From assembly GCA_003455655.1 (NCBI GenBank), contig DMQP01000096.1:1-5610 (forward strand): a DNA stretch of 5,610 bases, given 5' to 3'. Each line of letters begins with the position of its first letter. The first letter of the stretch is position 1. Below, one piece after another: positions 1-5,610 of the stretch. The notes under the pieces were generated by a model. The model was not told the DNA's origin. It saw only the letters and a list, made by a program, of their open reading frames with translations, and did not search any database. Source of the DNA: Treponema sp. (GTDB lineage: Bacteria > Spirochaetota > Spirochaetia > Treponematales > Treponemataceae). The position numbers and the translations under genes were made by a program.

Positions 1-1
1 G

Positions 2-319
2 CGTCGGAAAGAACTGGGAATGACGCAGGCTAAACTTGCAGAATATGCAGACTTGTCTGAGCCTTACATGAACGACATAGAACGGTGTAAGACATGGGTG
101 AGTGACAAAACTCTTTTACAACTGGCTTTTGCACTGCATGTGAATCCCTATGAACTGCTTGTTCCCGAGGGGCAGGCTGGATGTTCGGAAATGATTCAGA
201 ATGAGCGCTTTGTCCGCATGGAGGAAAAAAAGCGTTCGCTACTGAATTATATTGATAAAAGTATCGAATCTCTGATGTCAGAACCCTATTCGAATGACTG
301 TGGCTGTCGAGATGTGTGA
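2..319 (+). CDS. XRE-family helix-turn-helix transcriptional regulator, 5' end outside window (partial)
   Basis: The reading frame is open from the left edge and ends at TGA 317-319, leaving 105 visible residues. The first visible residues (RRKELGMTQAKLAEYA) are the middle of a Cro/C1-type HTH, so translation almost certainly starts upstream. The ATG at 20 is an internal methionine in the usual G-[ML]-T-Q motif. The scaffold helix is TQAKLAEYA, the recognition helix begins SEPYMNDIE with the family's conserved IE, and the closing helix is LLQLAFALHVNPYELL. These features are typical of single-domain DNA-binding repressors or regulators. The remaining 45 or so residues form a charged tail (MEEKKRSLLNYIDKSIESLM), possibly helical and used for dimerisation, ending CGCRDV. 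The target is unknown. The gene converges with uvrC and shows no functional link to it. The family call is secure; the regulon cannot be inferred. Confidence 0.88.
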   Translation, partial: RRKELGMTQAKLAEYADLSEPYMNDIERCKTWVSDKTLLQLAFALHVNPYELLVPEGQAGCSEMIQNERFVRMEEKKRSLLNYIDKSIESLMSEPYSNDCGCRDV

Positions 320-325
320 AAATTA

Positions 326-355
326 AAGTATACTTGCACATATACTTGTTTTTTT
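326..355 (+). terminator. AT-rich inverted repeat with T-run, putative terminator between convergent genes
   Basis: AAGTATA (326-332) and TATACTT (341-347) are perfect complements around an 8-base loop, followed by G and seven T residues (349-355), starting 7 bases after the regulator's stop. On the minus strand the same stem is followed by TAATTTT, so it could also end the uvrC transcript, which arrives from the other side. The stem has only one G:C pair and is therefore weak for an intrinsic terminator. The left arm is itself part of a perfect 10-base palindrome AAGTATACTT (326-335), so an operator role is an alternative. This is the only clear structure in the 92-base gap. Confidence 0.45.
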
Positions 356-411
356 AGAAATATGTTCTATTATCTGCATCTACTTTTTGAACTTATTGGA
401 CAGCCCCTTTT

Positions 412-2403
412 TTATTCACTGTCTGTTGGGGAAGCAACTTCTAAGACTTCTTCTGCTGCAAGTTGTGCAAGGTCGGCAATGTCTTTCCGGTGAGCAGCTT
501 TTTCCCACGTTGTTCCTGCTTGTCCTAACGATTGCATTTGTGTCTTTTTGCGTTCTTGTTGTTTTTGGAATTCACATCGTGCGGCTAAGAGAATGTCGCT
601 TGCAATGTCTGCTCTTACATGCAGTGCTTGTGCAAGTTCAGATTCTGATGCCTGTGCAAGTGCTTCAAGTGTTCCGTATTTTTTCATAAGAATTTTATCG
701 CGTTCTGCTCCCACATGGGGAAGGGCAACAAAGGGTGTAACCGTATTTTCTTTTGTGCGTAAGTTTTGGTTTCTGCTTGTTGCAACGCGGTGGGTTTCAT
801 CTCGAACTCTTTGCAAGAGGCGTAAGGCGTCACTTCTTTTGGGAAGACAAATTGGTTTTGAAGTGTGCGGTCTCCAAATTTCTTCATCTCTTTTTGCAAG
901 TCCCGCAATAGGAATGTCGAGTCCTAAAGATTTTAAAACACCATCAACTGCATTAACTTGACCTATGCCACCGTCTATTAAAATTAAATCAGGTAGTTCT
1001 TTGTTTTCGTTTAGTAAGCGAGTATAGCGTCTTGTTGTTGCTTCTCTCATTGATTGAAAGTCGTCAATGTAACCGTCGGTTGTTTTAAGTCTAAAGTAGC
1101 GGTAATTTTTTTTGTCGGGGTTTCCCTGGTAAAAACTGATTAAACTTGCTACAGGAAATTTTCCGCCTATATGTGCAATATCAAAACCTTCTATGCGAAC
1201 AGGAAGTGTGGGTAAGCCCAGTTTTTCTTTAAGTTCTTCCATTGCAGGAAAGTCGCCTCGTTCACGCATGCGTCGTATAATGTCTTCGTGTGCATTTTCT
1301 CTTGCCATAGCAATTGCAGCGTTGTGAAGTTTTTCTTGGGGAATCCTTGAGCTTACCAAAACAATGTTACATTCTGCTTGCAACTGCTCTTTAAAGTATT
1401 GTTCCATTAGTTCCATATCATCTGCGGTACTAACATAGATGTGTGGTGGAATATCCTCTTTTTCGGTATAGTATGCGCTCATAAATTCTGCAAGAACTTC
1501 GTTGTCTTCATTTAAGCTTTGAGCACGATAACTGTCACGCCCCAAAAGTTTTCCGCCTCGAATTTTTAAAACAGCAACACTTACTAATTCACCTTCACGC
1601 CATGAAGCAATGTAGTCACGGTCATCGCCATCAAATCCTTCAACAGAATTCTGATTTTGCAAAACAGTAAGAGCCTTTAAGCCGTCACGCAGTCGAGCTG
1701 CCTTTTCAAAGTTAAGGTCTTTTGCGGCTTGCTTCATCTGAGCTTCTAGTTTTTGGGCGGTTTGCTCTCCTTTGCCCTCAAGTAGCATCGAGATTTCTTC
1801 GATAAATTCAGTATAGGTGGATTGGGCAACCTCTTTGCAACAAGGGGCAAGACATCTTCCTATGTGATAGTAGAGGCAGGGCGATTGTTTTTTCCGAAAA
1901 GACGAACAGTGTCGTAACGGATAAATCTCTCTGAGTGTTTCTATAAATGTGTCGAGGGCTGTTGCATCGGGGTAAGGTCCAAAGTAACGAGAACCGTCTT
2001 GCACGACACGCCGTGTTTTGAAAATACGGGGAAACTCTTCTGCGGTAATCCTTAAGACTGGATAGGATTTTCCGTCTTTGAGGTCAATGTTGTATCGGGG
2101 CGTATGTTTTTTGATGAGATTGTTCTCAAGCAAAAAAGCTTCGTACTCGTTGTTTGTGGTGATGTATTCTATGCTGCGGGCATGACTTATAAGCAGTCTT
2201 GTCTTGATATCCTTTGTTCCGCTAAAATAGGAGCAGAGACGATTCTTAAGACTCTTTGCCTTGCCCACATAGATGATTGTTCCGTGAGCGTTGCGCCACA
2301 TGTAGACGCCGCTTGATGACGGAGCTTTAAGAGCAGTTTGGTGAAGCACTTCGCGAAAAGAGGCGTCTTCATTTTCAGGAGCAGGTAATGGTCTGTCAGA
2401 CAT
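412..2403 (-). CDS. uvrC: UvrABC system protein C (excinuclease ABC subunit C)
   Basis: UvrC makes the two incisions flanking a DNA lesion marked by UvrA/UvrB in nucleotide excision repair, in the cytoplasm. The 663-residue product has the full domain order. The N-terminal GIY-YIG nuclease for the 3' cut spans about 27-105 (GVY 32-34, YVGKAKSLKNRL with R55, metal-ligand-type E93 in LLENNLIK). A four-cysteine motif (C166, C176, C184, C188) matches the iron-sulfur site known in E. coli UvrC. The UVR/UvrB-binding helix pair is about 213-248 (DLNFEKAARLRDGLKAL). The RNase H-like domain for the 5' cut carries D408 (GFDIAHIGG), D447/D448, D477 (LILIDGG) and H538 (RDETHR). A helix-hairpin-helix region covers about 557-605. 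The protein is longer than the usual 600 or so residues because of about 25 extra N-terminal residues and a charged tail after 606. The start is the only upstream ATG; a GTG at codon 19 (2347-2349) is an alternative. No Shine-Dalgarno is visible before either. The gene diverges from the LamG gene with a 16-bp overlap. Confidence 0.97.
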   Translation of the reverse strand: MSDRPLPAPENEDASFREVLHQTALKAPSSSGVYMWRNAHGTIIYVGKAKSLKNRLCSYFSGTKDIKTRLLISHARSIEYITTNNEYEAFLLENNLIKKHTPRYNIDLKDGKSYPVLRITAEEFPRIFKTRRVVQDGSRYFGPYPDATALDTFIETLREIYPLRHCSSFRKKQSPCLYYHIGRCLAPCCKEVAQSTYTEFIEEISMLLEGKGEQTAQKLEAQMKQAAKDLNFEKAARLRDGLKALTVLQNQNSVEGFDGDDRDYIASWREGELVSVAVLKIRGGKLLGRDSYRAQSLNEDNEVLAEFMSAYYTEKEDIPPHIYVSTADDMELMEQYFKEQLQAECNIVLVSSRIPQEKLHNAAIAMARENAHEDIIRRMRERGDFPAMEELKEKLGLPTLPVRIEGFDIAHIGGKFPVASLISFYQGNPDKKNYRYFRLKTTDGYIDDFQSMREATTRRYTRLLNENKELPDLILIDGGIGQVNAVDGVLKSLGLDIPIAGLAKRDEEIWRPHTSKPICLPKRSDALRLLQRVRDETHRVATSRNQNLRTKENTVTPFVALPHVGAERDKILMKKYGTLEALAQASESELAQALHVRADIASDILLAARCEFQKQQERKKTQMQSLGQAGTTWEKAAHRKDIADLAQLAAEEVLEVASPTDSE
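2377..2381 (+). promoter_or_regulatory. Ribosome binding site of the LamG-domain gene (AGGAG)
   Basis: AGGAG lies 6 bases before the ATG at 2388, which is ideal Shine-Dalgarno spacing. It decides the start: this ATG overlaps the uvrC start codon on the other strand and might otherwise be doubted, but the next in-frame methionine (residue 23) would remove the hydrophobic core of the signal peptide. Confidence 0.75.
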
Positions 2404-3887
2404 ATAGAAATAAGATACTTTCTTTTTGTGCCCTTTGTCTACTTGTTGTCGGTATGCAAGAAGTAATTGCTCAGGAAAGAGTATATACTCTGGGCGGAAA
2501 AGAAGGCTGGTCTTCTATAGAAACAATGGAAGGCGTTACATACGGAACAGGAAAATACGGCTGGCAGAGCATTGTGCTTGATACAAACAGTCGCCGTTCT
2601 GACGAAAACACAGACATGCTGGTTAGTTTTGACGGCGATACTTTTTCTGATGCAAAAGGAAATTACACTGTAGTAAGTAATCAACTGCTTCCTTCTGAAA
2701 AATCTATTATGGGAAGTGGTTCTGGATTAAGTTTAGGAAACGGTGGCATAGCTCTTTCTGGAAAAGAAGGTTCTCTTTTTTCTACAAGCGGTGTTACTGG
2801 TTCTTTTATGATTGAATTCTGGCTGTGCCCTTCCATTGCAGAAAGTGGTGAAGTTGTTTTTTCTTGGCGTTCATCTCGTACACTTGCAAATTATCCTCTT
2901 TACCAGTCAGTGCGTGCAAGTTTTTTCAACAACCGTCTGCGCTGGGAGTTTACTAACATTTTTAGCGGTTACAGTGCAAACGATGGAACAATTATTCTTC
3001 AAGAATTTCAGCCAGCAGTTCCTGGGCAGTGGAGTCATCATTCTATTTCTTATGATGAAGAAACAGGTCTTTTGGAATATCGCATTAACGGTCGCACCGA
3101 AGATTTAGTATATGTTACTACAAACGCAAAGGAACACGGAGGTTCATTGTATCCGCCAGTACTTGGTGTTGCTGCAAATGTAGAGTTTTGTCCTCGCTTT
3201 ACAGGATGCATTGATGATGTTCGTATTCAGAGAGCAACACATGACCAAAGCCTTCAGACTTTACGCTACGATCCATACATAACAGAGGGCGGATATTTTG
3301 TTACAGAACCCATTATGATTTCTACGGGAGCAAGTCTTGATCGTGTTGATGCACTCTTGTCTGAACCTGCTCAAACTGCTGTTGTTCTTTATGCTCGTGC
3401 AAGTGACAATCTCTTTAACTGGGATGATGTAGAGTGGGTTCCTATTCAAAATCATCAAGCGTTGAAAGATATACAAGGACTTTACTTCCAACTTGCAGTT
3501 TATCTCTATCCTGATGGAGGCGGAGTAACGAGTCCAGCTGTAACACAAATTGATTTGTCTTTTACCGAAGTTCCTGTTCCCCTTGCACCTTTTGCTATTA
3601 CCGCAACACCTGGTGACGGTTGTGTAACGCTTACTTGGAGTGCATCTGTTGACGGTTACACTGGCGGATATTATGTCTTCTACGGAGAACGACCTGGAGA
3701 ATATTTAAGTCGTGAAGCAGTACAGGGTTCTTCTCCTATTGATGTAGGAGCTAGTAATTCAGTTACTTTGACTGGACTTAAAAACGGAAAAATTTATTAC
3801 TTTGCAATTGCATCATATTCATCGAACGACAGTCGGATTATGGGCTTACTTTCAAAAGAAGTGTATGCTCGTCCGCTTAAGAGGTAA
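2388..3887 (+). CDS. Exported protein with LamG/concanavalin-like and fibronectin type III-like domains
   Basis: The 499-residue product has a signal peptide: basic R7/K9, hydrophobic ILSFCALCLLVVG (10-22) and a likely signal peptidase I site after VIA (A28). C14 and C17 sit within the hydrophobic core and do not form a convincing lipobox. Residues about 32-65 hold two similar segments, EGWSSI and YGWQSI. Residues about 110-285 look like a LamG/concanavalin A-like jelly roll: FMIEFWLCPS, then WSHHSISYDEETGLLEYRING, then the closing FTGCIDDVRI, which is characteristic of LamG_3-type domains. Residues about 300-393 look beta-rich but I cannot assign them. Residues about 398-496 resemble an FN3 domain (VTLTWSAS, YYVFYGE, SVTLTGLKNGKIYYFAIASY). 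Such proteins usually bind glycans or protein ligands outside the cytoplasm; no enzyme motif is visible. It is the first gene of an operon with the TPR gene 2 bp downstream. Its ligand and final location (periplasm, outer membrane or secreted) are unknown. Confidence 0.85.
   Translation: MVCQTYRNKILSFCALCLLVVGMQEVIAQERVYTLGGKEGWSSIETMEGVTYGTGKYGWQSIVLDTNSRRSDENTDMLVSFDGDTFSDAKGNYTVVSNQLLPSEKSIMGSGSGLSLGNGGIALSGKEGSLFSTSGVTGSFMIEFWLCPSIAESGEVVFSWRSSRTLANYPLYQSVRASFFNNRLRWEFTNIFSGYSANDGTIILQEFQPAVPGQWSHHSISYDEETGLLEYRINGRTEDLVYVTTNAKEHGGSLYPPVLGVAANVEFCPRFTGCIDDVRIQRATHDQSLQTLRYDPYITEGGYFVTEPIMISTGASLDRVDALLSEPAQTAVVLYARASDNLFNWDDVEWVPIQNHQALKDIQGLYFQLAVYLYPDGGGVTSPAVTQIDLSFTEVPVPLAPFAITATPGDGCVTLTWSASVDGYTGGYYVFYGERPGEYLSREAVQGSSPIDVGASNSVTLTGLKNGKIYYFAIASYSSNDSRIMGLLSKEVYARPLKR
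2412..2441 (-). promoter_or_regulatory. Possible sigma-70-type promoter of uvrC (leaderless or near-leaderless)
   Basis: Read on the minus strand, TAGACA (2436-2441) and TATCTT (2412-2417) are separated by 18 bases and resemble -35 and -10 boxes. Only 8 bases lie between the -10 box and the uvrC ATG, so transcription would start at or within a few bases of the start codon. That would fit the absence of a ribosome binding site. The match to consensus is only moderate (TAGACA differs from TTGACA by one base, TATCTT from TATAAT by two), and AT-rich sequence gives such matches by chance. The element lies inside the signal-peptide codons of the divergent gene. Confidence 0.28.
3881..3884 (+). promoter_or_regulatory. 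Ribosome binding site of the TPR gene, embedded in the end of the LamG gene (GAGG)
   Basis: GAGG lies in the last arginine codon region of the upstream gene, immediately before its TAA (3885-3887), and 5 bases before the ATG at 3890. The placement implies that ribosomes finishing the LamG protein sit on or near the next start, so translational coupling is likely. It supports 3890 as the start; M6 (3905) is the next possibility and has no comparable site. Confidence 0.7.
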
Positions 3888-3889
3888 TC

Positions 3890-5610
3890 ATGCCAGAAAA
3901 TAAAATGCAGAACAAAATCATCTATGACCGTGCAAAAGCTGCTGCTCTTTCCCGTGACTATGCACTCGCTTCTCGCTTGTATAAAGGACTTCTTAGTTCT
4001 GAACCAGAGAATATAGAATTTCTTTTGGGCTTAGGAGATGTGTATGAACGAAGTGGTCAGGATGCAAATGCAATTCCTCTGTACCGAGAAGTAGTACGCC
4101 TTCAGCCCACAAATGTTGATGCCTTTAATAAACTTGCAGGTGTGTATCGGCGCTTAAAGCGTTATGACGATTCCATTTCAATGTTGGAACAAGCACTCAT
4201 TACCGACGAAAGCAATGTTCAAGTTTACTACAATCTTGGTTTTACTTACAAACTGATGGGTAAGTATGAAGATGCAGTTCAGTGCTTTACTCGTGTTATA
4301 GACGAAAATCCCAGCGATGTTCTTACTTACAATCACTTGGGTTCAATTTACGATGCTCAGCAAGATTATACAAAAGCAATTGCAGCTTATCAGCGTGGAC
4401 TAAAAGTTGACCCCAACCATCCTATTCTTCATTTGAATCTTGCTCATGCGTATGAATCAACAGGTCAGATTGAATTTGCAGAAAAAGAATACGAAGCAGC
4501 ACTTCGTTCAAAACCGGGCTGGCTTGATGCTATAGACGGATATGCAGGTCTTTTGCTTAAAAAGGATGATGCAAAAAATGCAGGTGCTCTTGTTCAACAG
4601 GCAATTCGACTTAATCCGCAGAATGTTAAACTGCATACATCAATGGGCGATGTCTATGCAGGGCAACAGTTATTTGACGCCGCAGAAGATGAATATCGTG
4701 AAGCATTAAAGTATGACGAAAATTATGCTGCTGCACTTAGCGGACTTGCAAACGCTTACGAATCAAGTGGAAAAAAAGCAGATGCACTTCGTACAATGCA
4801 GCGTCTCGAAAAAATTCAGCCCGAAAGTGAACATGTTCAGCAAGAATATTCTGCTCACTTACTGTCAGCAAATAAACTTAATGCTGCAAGCAAAAAAATT
4901 AAACAGTTGTGGGATCGTAATTCTGAAGATGTACGAACACTTAACTTGCTTGCACAGTATTACATTTGCAAAGGTGAAGATAAAAAAGCTCAGGGTTGTT
5001 TCAAAAAAATTGAAGTTATAGATCCAACTTACACAGTACACTTGCGTGATGCTGGTGACCGCTATCATCAAAAAGGTCGTTACAAAAAAGCAGAAAGCAT
5101 GTACTTAAAGTATTTGGAATCAAATGTTAACGAGTCAAGTTCTCTTATGAAACTGGCGCGTAACTATGAAAAGTTAGGTCTTTTTGATAAAGCGCTTGCT
5201 TACTATCAGATGCTGTATGCGCGTGACGAATTAAATCCTGTGTATTCAGCTGCAGTTAATCGAGTGAGTGCCTTGTGCAAGGGAAGTGCTTTGCCTCAAG
5301 ACGAAAAAGCATCTGAAGAAGTAGAAGCAGAAGATGAAATTATTGAAGAGGCAGCAGAATCAGAAGAAAGCGAAGAAACACTTGCAGATGAAGATATAGC
5401 ACCAGACTTTGACGAAGAAGCAGAAGATGATGCAGAACTTCCTGAAGATACTTTTGCCGAACTTGCAGATGATAATACTGATGCAGAGGAAGTGTTAGAC
5501 AGTGATGCCTTAGACAGTCTTGATGAAGAAGATCCCAAAGGTGTTGATTTAGACGATTTAATTTCTGATGATGATTCAGATGAAGACGACGACTTTTTTA
5601 AAGACAATCC
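3890..5610 (+). CDS. Large tetratricopeptide-repeat protein with acidic C-terminal tail (3' end outside window)
   Basis: The frame is open for 573 full codons from ATG 3890 to the right edge, with no stop. Residues about 9-449 are about 13 tandem TPR units. From residue 42 the units fall on an exact 34-residue register (42, 76, 110, 144, 178, 212, 246, 280, 314, 348, 382) with typical signatures such as VYYNLGFTYKLMGKYEDAV and hydrophobic, Ala and Pro positions. The units at 212 and 314 are the most degenerate. TPR arrays form superhelical scaffolds that bind peptides or partner proteins. No signal peptide or membrane segment is seen, so the visible part is probably cytoplasmic. From residue 471 the chain becomes a low-complexity acidic tail: 52 of residues 471-570 are Asp or Glu and only two are Lys, so it is probably disordered. 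The gene is coupled to the exported LamG/FN3 gene upstream, which suggests a shared process, but neither sequence names it. Presence of a further C-terminal domain cannot be judged. Confidence 0.9.
   Translation, partial: MPENKMQNKIIYDRAKAAALSRDYALASRLYKGLLSSEPENIEFLLGLGDVYERSGQDANAIPLYREVVRLQPTNVDAFNKLAGVYRRLKRYDDSISMLEQALITDESNVQVYYNLGFTYKLMGKYEDAVQCFTRVIDENPSDVLTYNHLGSIYDAQQDYTKAIAAYQRGLKVDPNHPILHLNLAHAYESTGQIEFAEKEYEAALRSKPGWLDAIDGYAGLLLKKDDAKNAGALVQQAIRLNPQNVKLHTSMGDVYAGQQLFDAAEDEYREALKYDENYAAALSGLANAYESSGKKADALRTMQRLEKIQPESEHVQQEYSAHLLSANKLNAASKKIKQLWDRNSEDVRTLNLLAQYYICKGEDKKAQGCFKKIEVIDPTYTVHLRDAGDRYHQKGRYKKAESMYLKYLESNVNESSSLMKLARNYEKLGLFDKALAYYQMLYARDELNPVYSAAVNRVSALCKGSALPQDEKASEEVEAEDEIIEEAAESEESEETLADEDIAPDFDEEAEDDAELPEDTFAELADDNTDAEEVLDSDALDSLDEEDPKGVDLDDLISDDDSDEDDDFFKDN

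Noticed and set aside
30..341. Minus-strand frame opposite the XRE regulator
   Set aside because: The plus-strand frame encodes a textbook HTH; the opposite frame has no domain and its composition is that of an antisense shadow.
399..423. Inverted repeat GACAG/CTGTC spanning the uvrC stop codon, considered as the uvrC terminator
   Set aside because: The stem is only five pairs with a 15-base loop, and no T-run follows on the minus strand. The palindrome at 326-347 is the better candidate.
387..961. Plus-strand frames at 387-689 and 548-961 overlapping the end of uvrC
   Set aside because: They lie antisense to clearly conserved UvrC coding sequence, have no recognisable domain or ribosome binding site, and show cysteine/leucine-rich shadow composition.
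2199..2228. TTGTCT - 18 bases - TAAAAT on the plus strand, considered as the promoter of the LamG-TPR operon
   Set aside because: It lies within the conserved GIY-YIG codons of uvrC, would leave a leader of about 150 bases, and the match is weak enough to be chance. The true promoter must be somewhere inside uvrC but I cannot place it.
2409..2474. LSFC in the signal peptide, considered as a lipoprotein box
   Set aside because: Phe just before the Cys is not a typical lipobox residue, and most of the hydrophobic core follows the Cys rather than preceding it. A signal peptidase I site after A28 fits better.
4713..5071. Frames at 4713-5021 (plus) and 4865-5071 (minus) inside the TPR region
   Set aside because: Both are out of frame with the continuous TPR reading frame, which runs open through this whole region with correct repeat phasing.
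5296..5607. A 103-residue minus-strand frame encoding an almost pure serine-rich protein
   Set aside because: It is the antisense image of the Asp/Glu codons (GAA, GAT, GAC) of the acidic tail of the TPR gene, which read as Ser codons on the other strand. It has no ribosome binding site and no independent support.

Overview
The window looks like ordinary chromosomal sequence from a bacterium of moderate to low GC. A Treponema-like spirochaete is the best guess. That rests on the overall style of the genes (a secreted LamG/FN3 protein coupled to a TPR protein with a very acidic tail, beside uvrC) and not on any diagnostic marker, so the assignment is tentative. I see no rRNA, tRNA, CRISPR array, insertion sequence or phage gene.

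Layout: (1) Positions 2-319, plus strand, hold the 3' part of a small XRE-family helix-turn-helix regulator whose first codons lie outside the window. (2) Positions 320-411 are a short convergent intergenic gap with an AT-rich palindrome followed by a T-run, probably a weak bidirectional terminator. (3) Positions 412-2403, minus strand, hold a complete uvrC, the nucleotide excision repair endonuclease subunit, with all expected domains and catalytic residues. (4) Positions 2388-3887, plus strand, hold an exported protein with a signal peptide, a LamG/concanavalin-like domain and a C-terminal fibronectin type III-like domain. (5) From 3890 to the right edge, plus strand, is a large TPR protein with about 13 near-perfectly phased repeats and a strikingly acidic C-terminal tail. 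It is still open at the end of the window.

Gene relations: the XRE gene and uvrC converge. uvrC and the LamG gene diverge, and their start codons overlap by 16 bp on opposite strands, so each promoter probably lies inside the other gene. The LamG and TPR genes are separated by 2 bp. The ribosome binding site of the second lies in the last codons of the first, so they are almost certainly one translationally coupled operon. No known pathway can be assigned to this pair. The most distinctive points are the head-to-head start overlap, the coupling of a secreted adhesin-like protein to an apparently cytoplasmic TPR scaffold, and the acidic tail. I found no clear evidence for a wholly new system.
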